A stretch of DNA of 64,000 nt from Chloroflexota bacterium (GTDB lineage Bacteria > Chloroflexota > Dehalococcoidia > Lucifugimonadales > UBA3495): the NCBI GenBank assembly GCA_028873965.1, contig JAPPMU010000033.1, positions 20,495-84,494 of the forward strand. The letters are read 5' to 3'. The notes beneath the pieces were generated by a model that did not search any database, was not told where the DNA came from, and worked only from the letters and a program-made list of their open reading frames with translations. Made by a program: the position numbers and the translations under genes. Numbering within the stretch: position 1 is the stretch's first letter; each line of letters begins with the position of its first letter. Positions 23,865 to 33,400 of the stretch are shown piece by piece.

Positions 23865-24470
23865 CTACACCTCCATGATTTCCGCTTCCTTCGTCGCCGC
23901 GACCTCGTCGATGGCCTTGATGTGGGCGTCGGTGGTCTTTTGCAGGTTATCCTGGCTGCGCCGGTTCTCATCCTGGGAAATCGACTTGTCCCGTTCCATT
24001 TTGCGCAGGGAGTCCACCCCTTCGCGCCGCACGTTCCGCACGGCCACCTTGCTGTCCTCCGCCTTGCGCTTCAGCAGGCGCACCATCTCCCGGCGCCGCT
24101 CCTGGGTAAGCGGCGGAATGGGCACGGTGATCACGTTGCCGTCGTTCGACGGGTTGAACCCCATTTCGGACTGGGTCAGGCTGCGCTCGATGTCGCGCAG
24201 GGCCTGCCGATCCCAGGGCTGCACCATGATGGCCCGGGCGTCGGGAGCCGAAATGGAGGCAATCTGTTTCAGAGGGGTGGGCGAACCGTAGTAATCGACC
24301 GACAGATCTTCGATTAGCGCCGGCGTTGCCCGGCCCGTGCGGAGCGTGCTGATGTCGCGGCGCATGGCTTCAATCGATTGCCCCATTTTGCGCTCCGCTT
24401 CGGCCAGCACGGCCTCCATGGTCGGTCCATCCTGATCGCTGTTGTTGCCCCTGTTGTTGCGATCCGGCAT
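23865..24470 (-). CDS. frr: Ribosome recycling factor
   Basis: A 201-residue RRF, which with EF-G splits post-termination ribosomes. Domain I helix (EAVLAEAERKMGQSIEAMRRD), LRTGRATPALIEDLSVDYYG, and the C-terminal helix with VRREGVDSLRKMERDKSISQDE are all present. GGAGGG precedes ATG 24470 by 5 bases. The first 17 residues (Asn/Asp-rich) are an N-terminal extension compared with the usual 185 residues. It lies 48 bases after pyrH. Confidence 0.96.
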   Translation of the reverse strand: MPDRNNRGNNSDQDGPTMEAVLAEAERKMGQSIEAMRRDISTLRTGRATPALIEDLSVDYYGSPTPLKQIASISAPDARAIMVQPWDRQALRDIERSLTQSEMGFNPSNDGNVITVPIPPLTQERRREMVRLLKRKAEDSKVAVRNVRREGVDSLRKMERDKSISQDENRRSQDNLQKTTDAHIKAIDEVAATKEAEIMEV

Positions 24471-24518
24471 TTGGTCCCTCCTTTTCGGCTGAGCGTGATT
24501 AGCTGGCAGTTCCTGGAT

Positions 24519-25331
<813 letters not shown>

Positions 25332-25838
25332 TTATTCTCCCAGCGCCAGCCTGCGGAAGCTGACCACACGGACGTTTTCGCCGGTTTGCGCCGCCGTTTC
25401 GCGCACCAGGTCGGCGAGAGTCCGGGACCCGTCCTTGATGAACGGCTGTTGCATCAGGCAAACCTGGGCAGCAGGACGGTCGTCCCCTTCGTCCATGTCC
25501 TCTTCGTTCAGATACACCGGGGACATTGCCGCCACCTGCATGGCGATGTCGTGCGCCAGCGTGCGGAAGCCCTCGGTGCGCGCCACGAAGTCGGTCTCGC
25601 ACCCCAACTGCACCATCGCTCCGACCCGGCCGCCGGTGTGGATGTAGGCCTCAACCAACCCCTGCGAAGTTTCGCGGTCGGCCCGCTTGGCGGCCTGCTC
25701 AAAACCCTTCTGACGGAGGGCCGCCATGGCCTGCTCCAGGTTTCCGCCGTTGTCCTCCAGGGCTTGCTTGCAATCACTGATGCCGGCGCCGGTCTGTTCG
25801 CGCAGGCTTTTGATCAGTTCAACGGTTACTGCAGGCAA
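25332..25838 (-). CDS. tsf: Elongation factor Ts (short form)
   Basis: A 168-residue nucleotide exchange factor for EF-Tu. The N-terminal UBA-like domain (VTVELIKSLREQTGAGISDC then KQALEDNGGNLEQAMAALRQ) and the core start GLVEAYIHTGGRVGAMVQLGCETDFVART are clear. The TDFV loop contacts EF-Tu. It is much shorter than the 280-residue E. coli protein and resembles the one-core-domain forms of Chloroflexota, Thermus and cyanobacteria. It lies 53 bases after rpsB. Confidence 0.96.
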   Translation of the reverse strand: MPAVTVELIKSLREQTGAGISDCKQALEDNGGNLEQAMAALRQKGFEQAAKRADRETSQGLVEAYIHTGGRVGAMVQLGCETDFVARTEGFRTLAHDIAMQVAAMSPVYLNEEDMDEGDDRPAAQVCLMQQPFIKDGSRTLADLVRETAAQTGENVRVVSFRRLALGE

Positions 25839-25891
25839 CTTTTGAGCCTCCTGTGGTTGATGCTGTCGGGCGGTTGGTCAGAATCAGCCGC

Positions 25892-26767
25892 TTACGGCTC
25901 CAGCGGGCGCGAGGACATCATCTGTCCCAGCTCTTCCAGCGTCACGGTATTGCTGAAGGGCCGGACGTCTTCGTCGCCCTCTTCACCTTCCGTGTCTGTC
26001 GCTTCGGCCTGCGCCATTTGCAGAGCTTCCCGCTGCGCCTGACCCTCTTCGATGGCCGCGGCCATTCGGCCCGTAATCAGCCGAATGGACCGGACCGCGT
26101 CGTCGTTGCCCGGCACCGCGTGGGTGACCTGGCCGGGATCGCAGTCCGTATCAACGATAGCGAAGATGGGTATGTTGAGCCGGCGCGCCTCGGCGATGCA
26201 GATGTCCTCTTTGCCGATGTCGATGACGAAGAGAGCGGAGGGCAGCCGGTCCATGTTGCGCAGGCCGGTGAAATACTTCTCCAGCTTGTCCAGGGTGTGC
26301 GTCAGCCGCACCACTTCTTTTTTCGGCAGCCGCGCCAGGTAGCCGGTATCCCGCTGTTCCTGCAGACGCTTCATGTGGTCGATACGACCCTTGATCGTCT
26401 GGAAGTTGGTCAGGGTGCCGCCCAGCCAGCGCTGGTTCACGTACCACTGGCCGGTGCGCTCGGCTTCAGAGGCGATGACATCCTGGGCCTGCTTCTTGGT
26501 GCCGACAAACAGCACCTTGCCGCCGCTGGCGGACAGTTCCACCATCGCCCGGTACGCGTCGTTGATCAGCCCCATCGTCTGCTGCAGATCGATGATGTGG
26601 ATCCCGTTGCGCTGCGTGAAAATGTAGCGGCGCATACGCGGATTCCACCGCCTGGTCTGGTGGCCGAAGTGGACGCCGGCCTCCAGCAGGGACTTCATCG
26701 TGATCGGTTCCAGAGCGGGAGCCGCGTTCATCGCACTCTCCGCCGGGCGTTCCGGGGCTTGTACCAT
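25892..26767 (-). CDS. rpsB: 30S ribosomal protein S2
   Basis: A 291-residue S2 protein of the small subunit. [60 protein letters not shown] and the [20 protein letters not shown] region are all diagnostic. ATG 26767 has GAGAGG 10 bases upstream and avoids an unlikely N-terminal extension. The last 35 residues are acidic ([10 protein letters not shown]), a tail absent from many S2 proteins. First gene of the minus-strand core operon. Confidence 0.97.
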   Translation of the reverse strand: MVQAPERPAESAMNAAPALEPITMKSLLEAGVHFGHQTRRWNPRMRRYIFTQRNGIHIIDLQQTMGLINDAYRAMVELSASGGKVLFVGTKKQAQDVIASEAERTGQWYVNQRWLGGTLTNFQTIKGRIDHMKRLQEQRDTGYLARLPKKEVVRLTHTLDKLEKYFTGLRNMDRLPSALFVIDIGKEDICIAEARRLNIPIFAIVDTDCDPGQVTHAVPGNDDAVRSIRLITGRMAAAIEEGQAQREALQMAQAEATDTEGEEGDEDVRPFSNTVTLEELGQMMSSRPLEP

Positions 26768-26811
26768 AAGCTCTGTGCCTCTCTCCTGGGTCTGGCGCTG
26801 AATCGAGCGTG

Positions 26812-26841
26812 AGTATAGCACAGGCCAAATCCGAGCGGCAA
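26812..26841 (-). promoter_or_regulatory. Promoter of the rpsB operon
   Basis: TTGCCG (26841-26836) and TATACT (26817-26812) are 18 bases apart on the minus strand, placing the transcript start about 38 bases before the rpsB ATG. No S2 leader structure is obvious. Confidence 0.6.
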
Positions 26842-26859
26842 TCTGAAACCTTTCGCCGC

Positions 26860-27032
26860 AACTGTTCAGAGTTGGTGAGTCATTCGCGCGTTCAGCACGT
26901 CATTCCGGCCTTGAGCCGGAATCCAGGAAGTCCTTCCCTGCTTACCATAGCCTTTCAGCAGGCTTTTCTGGATACCGGCTTTCGCCGGTATGACGGTTCT
27001 GGTTCTGGGCCGCCCCTCAAATCTGAACAGTT
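26860..27032. repeat. Family A inverted-repeat element (copy A1)
   Basis: Outer arms AACTGTTCAGA (26860-26870) and TCTGAACAGTT (27022-27032) are perfect complements. Inside lie GTCATTCCGG (26899 on) and CCGGTATGAC (to 26994), each with its own hairpin (CCGGCCTTGAGCCGG and CCGGCTTTCGCCGG). No ORF. The nested-palindrome layout is MITE/REP-like. Confidence 0.75.
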
Positions 27033-27050
27033 GCCTTTCGCTCTGTGACC

Positions 27051-27168
27051 TGTGCAAAGTCCTTTTTCACCCCCTCATGGTGAGCCTGTCGAACCATCCG
27101 ACGGCTGCAATGAGCATCCTTCGACAGGCTCAGGATGAGCGGGAAAATCTATGAGGGGACTTTGCACA
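27051..27168. repeat. Family D inverted-repeat element, 118 bp
   Basis: The termini TGTGCAAAGTCC (27051-27062) and GGACTTTGCACA (27157-27168) are perfect 12-bp inverted repeats. Inside, CCCCTCAT pairs with ATGAGGGG, and GAGCCTGTCGAA (27082-27093) with TTCGACAGGCTC (27120-27131). This looks like an intact small non-autonomous element. With family A it fills the 533-bp gap between rpsB and the next gene; the remaining 130 bases before 27301 show nothing else. Confidence 0.8.
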
Positions 27169-27300
27169 AGCCCCGTTTCGCCCGGAGACGGTGTCGCAGC
27201 CAGCCCGCAGGTAGTTCCGGCTCTCTAATTGCTTCCTTGCCTACACACGACGCGCTATGTACACTCGCGCCTAACCTCGACCATGCAGGAGGTGTGGCGA

Positions 27301-27501
27301 ATGCCGATTTCCGACGAAACCATGAAGCGAATAATCGCCGAATACGGCGGGTTTGAGTTGTCCGACGCCGAATTGGAGTTGGTCAAACCCGAGCTGGAGA
27401 ACTACCTGACCGAATTGCAGAACCTGCGCGACCTGGACCTGTCCGACGTCATGTCCGCGCGCCTGCTGCGGCCGGCCGATGGAGGAGAAAACGATGCCTG
27501 A
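27301..27501 (+). CDS. GatC/AtzG-like small subunit of an amidase
   Basis: A 66-residue helical protein. The C-terminal part (ENYLTELQNLRDLDLSDVM, then ARLLRPAD) follows the pattern of GatC and DUF4089/AtzG small subunits, which wrap around a partner amidase. ATG 27301 has GGAGG 8 bases upstream; the longer reading to 27229 has no family match. It overlaps the amidase gene by 8 bases, so the two are translationally coupled and probably form a complex. No gatB is in the window, so glutamyl-tRNA amidation is not supported from context alone. Confidence 0.7.
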   Translation: MPISDETMKRIIAEYGGFELSDAELELVKPELENYLTELQNLRDLDLSDVMSARLLRPADGGENDA

Positions 27502-28918
27502 TTCCGAACTGCTCAAGTTGACCATCTCCGAAGTCGCCCCGCTGATCCAGGGCCGGGAGGTTTCGCCCGTAGATCTCACCCAGGCCGCCCTGGACGAGGC
27601 CGAGCGCCGCCAGCTCACGCTGAATTCCTTCATCACCATCATGCGGGAGCAGGCGCTGGCCCAGGCCGAGGAGGCGGAGGACGCCCTGTCCCGTGGCGAG
27701 TACCTGGGTCCGCTCCACGGCATCCCCATCGGCATCAAGGACAACATCGCCACCGGCGGCATCAACACCACGCTGGGCACCAAGGTGTTGCGCGACCACG
27801 TGCCCGACGAAGACGCCGAGGTCGTCCGCCGTTGCAAGGCCGCCGGCGCCATCATCATCGGCAAGGAAAACTTGGAGGAGTTCGCCGCCGGCGCGACCTC
27901 CAACAACCCGCACTACGGCGCGGTGCATAACCCGTGGAACGTCGATCACATCCCTGGCGGTTCCAGTGGCGGCGGAGGCGCCAACGTGGCCGCCGGCGTC
28001 ACCTTCGCCTCCCTGGGAACCGACCTGGGCGGATCCGTGCGCCTGCCCGGGGCCTTCTGCGGCGTCGTTGGGCTCAAGCAGACCTTCGGCCGGGTCAGCC
28101 AGCGCGGCCTGCTGGTCACCAGCTTCAACGGCGACCACATCGGCCCCATGACCCGCTCCGTGCGCGACAGCGCCCTGGTGTTGCAGGCCATCGCCGGCTA
28201 CGACCCCCTGGATCCCAGCACCGTTCCGGTTCCGGTGGACGACTACGCGCTCATCATGGAGCGCGGGATCAGCGGGCTGACCATGGGCATCCCCTCTAAT
28301 TACTACTACGACCACCTGGATCCCGAGGTGGAGGCCGCCGTGCGCCGCGCCATCGCCGCATTGGAGGAACTGGGGGTTACCACCCGCGAGGTCAGCGTGC
28401 CCAGCATGCAGTACGCCGGCGCGCTGCGTTTCTCCAGCATGGCCGACAGCGTGGTCACGCACGAGCCCTATATCACGTCAAATCGCGAGGACTACGGCCC
28501 CGACACTCTCTACCGCACCCTGGCCGGCCAGTTCGTGCTGGGCCGCGACTACTCCAAGGCCATGAAGGTGCAGCGCATCATCAAGGAGGAACACGCCCGT
28601 GTCCTTCAGGACGTGGACTTCCTGATTACGCCGACCACGCCGCTGCCGGCGCCGCGTATCGACGCTGCGACCATCGAAGCGGAGGGACGGCAGCAGAAGG
28701 TGCGCGGACCCGGCTCCGGCCACGTTTCGCGCAACACCAGCCCCATGAACGCCACGGGTTTCCCGGCGATAACCGTGCCCTGCGGGTTCAGCGAGCTCGG
28801 CCTGCCCATCGGCTTGCAGTTCATCGGCCGCCCGTGGGAGGAGGGCAACCTGTTCCGCATCGCCAACGCTTACGAGGGCGTATCGCCCAGCCGGGGCGCG
28901 TGGCCCAACCTGGAGTAA
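27494..28918 (+). CDS. Amidase-signature family hydrolase (GatA/AtzE-like)
   Basis: A 474-residue amidase-signature enzyme hydrolysing a C-N amide bond. The Ser-cisSer-Lys triad is at Lys82 (PIGIKDNIAT), Ser157 (IPGGSSGGGGA) and Ser181 (DLGGSVRLPGAFCG). Other motifs are GKENLEEFAAGATSNNPH, resembling GatA, and the C-terminal TGFPAITVPCGF with LPIGLQFIGRPWEE. GGAGGAG lies 6 bases before ATG 27494. With the overlapping small subunit it could be GatCA-like or an AtzG/AtzE-type hydrolase of small nitrogen compounds; the lack of gatB favours the latter. Confidence 0.88.
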   Translation: MPDSELLKLTISEVAPLIQGREVSPVDLTQAALDEAERRQLTLNSFITIMREQALAQAEEAEDALSRGEYLGPLHGIPIGIKDNIATGGINTTLGTKVLRDHVPDEDAEVVRRCKAAGAIIIGKENLEEFAAGATSNNPHYGAVHNPWNVDHIPGGSSGGGGANVAAGVTFASLGTDLGGSVRLPGAFCGVVGLKQTFGRVSQRGLLVTSFNGDHIGPMTRSVRDSALVLQAIAGYDPLDPSTVPVPVDDYALIMERGISGLTMGIPSNYYYDHLDPEVEAAVRRAIAALEELGVTTREVSVPSMQYAGALRFSSMADSVVTHEPYITSNREDYGPDTLYRTLAGQFVLGRDYSKAMKVQRIIKEEHARVLQDVDFLITPTTPLPAPRIDAATIEAEGRQQKVRGPGSGHVSRNTSPMNATGFPAITVPCGFSELGLPIGLQFIGRPWEEGNLFRIANAYEGVSPSRGAWPNLE

Positions 28919-28926
28919 GAACCTTT

Positions 28927-29037
28927 CGTCAGAAGCAGGATTTTCGAGATTCAAGGATTCCCAGGATTGGAACCGTTCTGTAATGGAGATCTCCCAATCC
29001 TGATAATCATAAAATCCCGCAAATCCTGATTCTGACG
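28927..29037. repeat. Family C inverted-repeat element (copy C1)
   Basis: Arms CGTCAGAAGCAGGATTT and AAATCCTGATTCTGACG are complementary with one mismatch over 17 bases; the interior carries shorter copies of AATCCTG/CAGGATT. It begins 8 bases after the amidase stop. Relatives are at 41423-41534, 51346-51455 and a partial copy at 42952. Confidence 0.8.
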
Positions 29038-29144
29038 ATTTACGGAACTGGTAAGAATGATCCCGCCACATCTGGAATTGGCTGATACAGCCGGATAGTT
29101 GGCAGGTCAGGCATTTTGCGGCCTCGCCATTCGGCGCCGCGCTT

Positions 29145-29444
29145 ATGACGTGGTTCTGGACAGGGGAAGTAAGGTTCTGGGAACATTGGGATAGGGTCGC
29201 GGAGATGGTCAGCCTGGGCGCCGTTTCCTACGGCATCATTGCCGTGCTGGCGGAAGGAGGCTTCAGATTGTTTTACACATTGTCGCTAATCGGCAAAGAC
29301 AAGCAGAGACGGGAGCGGGAGCTGGCCGAGGTAAGGGCCGAAGGGATCGCCGAAGAACGCAAACGCTGGCAGCAGTGGACCGCGGCACGCGATCAGGCGG
29401 CTGCTGAAGGGTGCGAATTCAATGAACCGCCGCCGGGCGACTAG
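29145..29444 (+). CDS. Small membrane protein with charged helix
   Basis: A 99-residue protein: an amphipathic start (WFWTGEVRFWEHWDRVAEM), one membrane helix (about residues 22-50) and a charged helix (KDKQRRERELAEVRAEGIAE, then ERKRWQQWTAARDQA), ending in a Pro-rich acidic tail. No named family is recognised. The architecture, membrane segment plus an EERKRW-type coiled coil, resembles the protein at 8084-8563. No clear ribosome site. Probably a real gene but possibly species-specific. Confidence 0.5.
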   Translation: MTWFWTGEVRFWEHWDRVAEMVSLGAVSYGIIAVLAEGGFRLFYTLSLIGKDKQRRERELAEVRAEGIAEERKRWQQWTAARDQAAAEGCEFNEPPPGD

Positions 29445-29529
29445 CCGGCGGTGAGCGGGGCATACCATCTAGGAAGCAACCCCCGCGCCCCTCTGCCCCA
29501 AGCCTTGCGTCGAAAGCAGGAGCATCCTC

Positions 29530-30522
29530 ATGGAATACCGCCGCTTCGGCCCCACCGACATAACCGTCTCCGCCCTGGGCTTCGGCTGCTGGGAGATGGG
29601 CGGAACCTATGGCGACGTCACCGGCAGCGAGCTGGACGCCGCCGTCAACCGCGCCATCGACCTGGGCATCAACTGTTTCGATACGGCGCCGGCCTACGGC
29701 CGGGGCGAATCGGAGGTCGTTCTGGGCAAGGCGCTCGGCAACCGTCGCCAGGACGTGATCGTGGTCACCAAGTGCGGCGTGGGTTATGCCGACCGGCCCA
29801 AGGGTCGGGACAGCCGCATGGTGTCGATATTCGCTTCAGTGGAGCAGAGCCTGCAGAACCTGGCCACCGATTACCTCGACGTGCTGCTCATCCACTGGCC
29901 GGACGTCAATACCCCCTTCGACGAAACCATGCACGCGCTGGACAGCCTCGTCCATCAGGGCAAGGTCCGCGCCGTCGGCGTATCGAATTTCACCCTGGAC
30001 CAGATTCGAGAGTGCGAAACCGTGCGCAGCGTGGACGTCGTCCAGTACGGCCTCAACATGTTTGACCGGCGCATGGAACAGGAAATATTCCCCTACTGCC
30101 TCGAGCGTGGCACCGGCGTCATGGTGTACGGCCCGCTGGCGTTCGGCCTGCTGACGGGCACCATGTCGGCGGACACCACCTTCGGCGGCAACGACTGGCG
30201 CGCCACCGGCGGTCGGCCGGGCTGGAACGTGGGCGTCTTCGCCGAAGAGCATTTCCAGCGGAACCTGCAGGTGGTCGAGGACCTCAAGCCCATCGCCGAG
30301 GGCCGGGGCAAGAGGATGCCCCAGCTGGCCCTGCGGTGGGTGCTGTCGAACCCGGCGGTCAGCGTCGCGTTGGTTGGGACCCGCACCGCGCAGGAAGTGG
30401 AGGACAACGTCGCCGGCCTGGAGTGGGCCCTCTCCGGCGCCGACATGGCGCAGATCAACGACGTGTTCGCCCGCTACGGCGTCGACACCCACCCCGACAT
30501 AGTGATCGACCCGGACGAATAG
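29530..30522 (+). CDS. Aldo/keto reductase
   Basis: A 330-residue TIM-barrel NADPH oxidoreductase. The catalytic tetrad is visible: Asp in INCFDTAPAYGRGESE (with Tyr a few residues on), Lys in VIVVTKCGVGY, and His in DVLLIHWPD. The C-terminal cofactor motif ALRWVLSNPAVSVALVGTRT matches. It is a member of the YajO/Tas-like subgroup by sequence layout (MEYRRFGPTDITVSALGFG start). Substrate unknown. A terminator hairpin overlaps its stop codon. Confidence 0.9.
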   Translation: MEYRRFGPTDITVSALGFGCWEMGGTYGDVTGSELDAAVNRAIDLGINCFDTAPAYGRGESEVVLGKALGNRRQDVIVVTKCGVGYADRPKGRDSRMVSIFASVEQSLQNLATDYLDVLLIHWPDVNTPFDETMHALDSLVHQGKVRAVGVSNFTLDQIRECETVRSVDVVQYGLNMFDRRMEQEIFPYCLERGTGVMVYGPLAFGLLTGTMSADTTFGGNDWRATGGRPGWNVGVFAEEHFQRNLQVVEDLKPIAEGRGKRMPQLALRWVLSNPAVSVALVGTRTAQEVEDNVAGLEWALSGADMAQINDVFARYGVDTHPDIVIDPDE

Positions 30523-30541
30523 GTCCGGGTCGATTGATTTC
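30505..30541 (+). terminator. Terminator hairpin overlapping the aldo/keto reductase stop
   Basis: ATCGACCCGGAC (30505-30516) and GTCCGGGTCGAT (30523-30534) form a perfect 12-bp stem whose loop holds the TAG stop, followed by a weakly T-rich TGATTTCC. Confidence 0.65.
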
Positions 30542-30560
30542 CTTACGGATTGCGGCGCAG

Positions 30561-30697
30561 CTCACGCGTACCCAGTTTGTCATCGCGAGGAGCACAGCGA
30601 CGTGGCGATCTCGTTGCTGAAAGGGACCCCGTGACTAGCACGAGATTGCCGCGCTACGCTCGCAATGACGGTTCGAGTGAAGCTGGGTACACGTGAG
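30561..30697. repeat. Family B inverted-repeat element (copy B1)
   Basis: Ends CTCACGCGTACCCAGT and GCTGGGTACACGTGAG are complementary with two mismatches. The interior is itself palindromic (CATCGCGAGGAGCACAGCG, GATCTCGTT, AACGAGATTGC, CGCAATGAC). It lies between two convergent genes. No ORF. Confidence 0.8.
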
Positions 30698-30714
30698 TGC
30701 AGCGCCGGCGCCGC

Positions 30715-31548
30715 TCATTGCCTCCAGTCGTGGCGCGGTGTCCAGCCCAGCATCCGCTGCGCCTTTGCCGTGCTGATCACGCTGGCGGTGCCCTCCAACC
30801 CGTCGCGTATCTCCACCCGGCCGCCGAAGTTGGCTCTGATCAGGTCAATCGTCTGCTCGGCGAACCGGCTGGAAGGCTGGGCGAGCATGAAAGCCTCGTA
30901 CTCTTCGATCTCCGCGTCCAGCGCCAGGACATGCGCCTCGGCCACGTCCCGGGCGTCGGCGTAGGCCCACATTACCAGCGTCAGCGGGTTCTCCGGCGTG
31001 GGCGCCGGCCACGGAAACTCGGCTTGGACTTCCGGCAGCGCCACGTTGGTGAAACGCAGGCTGACCACCGTGGTGTCCGAGTTGCGGGCGATCATCCTGC
31101 CGATGTCCTCGCCCACCTGCTTGGTCAGGCCGTAGGGCTCGAAAGGCATCATGGGATGCTCCTCGTCCAGCGGCAGGTACCGCGGCACGAAGGCGTTGCC
31201 GTCATGGGCCCAACCCATACCGAAGGCGCTGGACGAGAACACCACGCGCCGCAGCCCCAGCTCTGCCGCCGACATCATGACGTTGAAGTCGCCAGCCACG
31301 TTGTTCTCGAAAATCACCCTGGGCTCTGCCCGCTGCGGCCCCGGGATGGCACCCATGTGCACCACCGCCTCCGCGCCTTCGAGAACGCTATGCACTGCCT
31401 GGGGATCGCCCAGCTCGCAGCGCACGAACTTGGCCGGCAGGTCATCCGCGTCCAATCGGTCCGTCGCCAGGACTTCCCGGCCGCGATCCACCAGCAGTTG
31501 CACCACGCGGCGACCCAGGCGGCCCGCCGCTCCGGTTACCACTATCAT
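30715..31548 (-). CDS. NAD-dependent epimerase/dehydratase family protein
   Basis: A 277-residue extended short-chain dehydrogenase. The NAD-binding motif VVTGAAGRLGRRVVQLL is at the very start. VVHMGAIPGP and the catalytic region SSSAFGMGWAHDGN then PYGLTKQVGEDIGRM contain the Tyr-x-x-x-Lys pair (YGLTK). ATG 31548 has GGAGG 6 bases upstream; the open frame further upstream reads through a repeat element and is not coding. It resembles uronate dehydrogenase-like members, but the substrate is unproven. Confidence 0.87.
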   Translation of the reverse strand: MIVVTGAAGRLGRRVVQLLVDRGREVLATDRLDADDLPAKFVRCELGDPQAVHSVLEGAEAVVHMGAIPGPQRAEPRVIFENNVAGDFNVMMSAAELGLRRVVFSSSAFGMGWAHDGNAFVPRYLPLDEEHPMMPFEPYGLTKQVGEDIGRMIARNSDTTVVSLRFTNVALPEVQAEFPWPAPTPENPLTLVMWAYADARDVAEAHVLALDAEIEEYEAFMLAQPSSRFAEQTIDLIRANFGGRVEIRDGLEGTASVISTAKAQRMLGWTPRHDWRQ

Positions 31549-31581
31549 CGGTTCCTCCGGTTGGTTACGGTCTAATTGTTG

Positions 31582-31717
31582 CTCATGCGTACCCACTTTC
31601 CGCAAACTGTCATTGCGAGCGCAGCGTGGCAATCTCGTTGCCGATGGAGCCGTCGCTCAGCCAGCGAGATTGCCACGTCGCTATGCTCCTCGCAATGACA
31701 AAGTGAGTGAGCGCGAG
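31582..31717. repeat. Family B element (copy B2)
   Basis: Starts CTCATGCGTACCCACTTTCC and ends GAGTGAGCGCGAG; the interior TGTCATTGCGAGCGCAGCGT pairs with CTCCTCGCAATGACA. Its right end abuts the stop codon of the amidase gene at 31718-31720. Minus-strand genes read toward it from the right and away on the left. Confidence 0.75.
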
Positions 31718-33223
31718 CTAATTATTGCGGTCGTAGGCGTCGGCCGCCCGCAGCACCGTCGCGTCATCGCCCGCGCGCCCGATGAGCATCATGCCGATGG
31801 GCAGGCCGTCCGATGTTCCGCACGGCACCGAGATGGCCGGGTGGCCGGTCACGTCGAAGGGGCAGGTGTTGGGGATCATCTCCAAGGCCCGGTCGGTGTA
31901 CTCCTGGCGACTGCAATCGGCCGGCGGAATGACCGTCGCCTTCATCGGCAGGGTGGGCATCACCAGCAGGTCGTACTCGCTTAGCGCCTGGTCGTAGGCG
32001 GCGGTCAGCGTCCGGGCCAGATTCTGCGCCTTGGCGTAGTAGCGGCCGTGGTATCGGTCCTGCATGTACTGTCCCATGAGTACCACCAGCTTGGTGGTCT
32101 CCGACAGGTCGTCGGCCCGGCTCTGCCAGCCGTGGGCGTAAACGTCCTGGAGGCCGGTTGTGTAGTGGCCCTTCCAGTTGGTGCCCATGCTGTTGCCGGC
32201 CACCATCAGCATCGTGGCCCCTTCCACCGCGATGGCCCGCCACACGTGGATGCCATCCAGGTGCCAGGGTATGGATACCGTACCCACCGTAGCCCCCATG
32301 CTCTCGAAAGAGCCGGCCGCTTGGCGCACCGCCTCGTCTACGTCTGCTTCGGACTCCGCCAAGCCGAAACCCTCCGGCACGATGCCCACGCGCAGACCGG
32401 ACACGTCGCCGGTCAATGCCTGGGTATAGGCCTGCCCCGACAGTCCGGCTTGCTGCCGGGGATCCAGCCCGTCGGGGCCGGCGATGGCCTCCAGCATCAG
32501 GGCCACGTCGGCGGCGGTTCGCGCCATGGGGCCGGTGTGGTCCAGGGTCAGCTCGATGGGAAAGACTCCAGTGTATGGCACCAGTCCGTAGGTCGGCTTG
32601 AGTCCGTAGATGCCGCACCAGCTGGCCGGTATGCGGATCGACCCGCCCTGGTCGCCGCCGATGGCCAGGTCAACCTCGCCCGCCGCCACCAACGCCGCAC
32701 TGCCGCTGGAAGAGCCGCCGGCCGTGCGCGTGGGGTCGTGGGGATTATGCACCGGCCCGGTGTCGGACGTGTGGCTGCCGCCGGAGAAGCAGAGGCTCTC
32801 GCACACGGCCTTGCCCCGGATGGCACCGCCGGCGTCCAGGATGCGGGTCACGATGGTAGCGTCCACGTCGGGAACGTAGCCTTCCAGGACGCCGGTGCCG
32901 TTCATCATGGGAACGCCGGCCACGCAGACGTTGTCCTTGATGGCCACGGTCTTGCCGGAGAGCAGCCCGCCCTGGGGTCCGGTGATGTCGCAGCGCCAGT
33001 ACCAGGCCCCCAGCGGGTTGTCCTCCGGCTGGGGCCGCGCGCCGGGAGAGCGCGGGTATTTCACCGGCAGGCTCGGCGCGGTGAGCTGGTCCAAGCGGGC
33101 GTAAGAGTCCAGGATGGGCTGGCTCAGCTCGATATAGGACTCGACGTCGGCCGGCGAGGGGTTCAGGTTGTAGGCGTCGGCTATTCGGAAAATCTCTTCG
33201 ACAGTGGGTTGCCTTACCGCCAT
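31718..33223 (-). CDS. Amidase-signature family hydrolase
   Basis: A 501-residue amidase-signature enzyme. Catalytic elements are Lys in KTVAIKDNVCVAGVPMM, cis-Ser in TRTAGGSSSGSAALVA and nucleophile Ser in GGDQGGSIRIPASWCGIYG. An about 65-residue N-terminal helical region (VEEIFRIADAYNLNPSPADV) is like that of the Rhodococcus-type nitrile-pathway amidases. The C terminus contains TGHPAISVPCG and LPIGMMLIGRAGDDAT. ATG 33223 has GGAGG 7 bases upstream. It is not a close relative of the amidase at 27494. Substrate unknown. Confidence 0.88.
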   Translation of the reverse strand: MAVRQPTVEEIFRIADAYNLNPSPADVESYIELSQPILDSYARLDQLTAPSLPVKYPRSPGARPQPEDNPLGAWYWRCDITGPQGGLLSGKTVAIKDNVCVAGVPMMNGTGVLEGYVPDVDATIVTRILDAGGAIRGKAVCESLCFSGGSHTSDTGPVHNPHDPTRTAGGSSSGSAALVAAGEVDLAIGGDQGGSIRIPASWCGIYGLKPTYGLVPYTGVFPIELTLDHTGPMARTAADVALMLEAIAGPDGLDPRQQAGLSGQAYTQALTGDVSGLRVGIVPEGFGLAESEADVDEAVRQAAGSFESMGATVGTVSIPWHLDGIHVWRAIAVEGATMLMVAGNSMGTNWKGHYTTGLQDVYAHGWQSRADDLSETTKLVVLMGQYMQDRYHGRYYAKAQNLARTLTAAYDQALSEYDLLVMPTLPMKATVIPPADCSRQEYTDRALEMIPNTCPFDVTGHPAISVPCGTSDGLPIGMMLIGRAGDDATVLRAADAYDRNN

Positions 33224-33281
33224 GATGTAACCTCCGGTTTCTTCTTGACCACGATTAGGGACTATACTACGCCCGGAGAAA

Positions 33282-33329
33282 TCTGACCCAAACACCGTTG
33301 CCGGTTCTGACCCGAACACCGTTGCCGGT
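33282..33329. repeat. 24-bp tandem duplication upstream of the amidase
   Basis: TCTGACCCAAACACCGTTGC (33282 on) and TCTGACCCGAACACCGTTGC (33306 on) are adjacent 24-base copies with one difference, in the 177-base gap between the divergent amidase and MNT-HEPN genes. They could be a regulatory repeat or a slippage product. Nothing else is evident in this gap. Confidence 0.6.
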
Positions 33330-33400
33330 TCAGTAAAATCCCCATCAACCACCGGACCGGCGCCAGGCGAGTTTGACAACGCCGCCGGGAGACGAATCAG

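Noticed and set aside
27301..28918. Glutamyl-tRNA(Gln) amidotransferase GatCA
   Set aside because: Not excluded, but gatB is absent nearby and the small subunit is equally like AtzG/DUF4089, so the gat gene names were not assigned.
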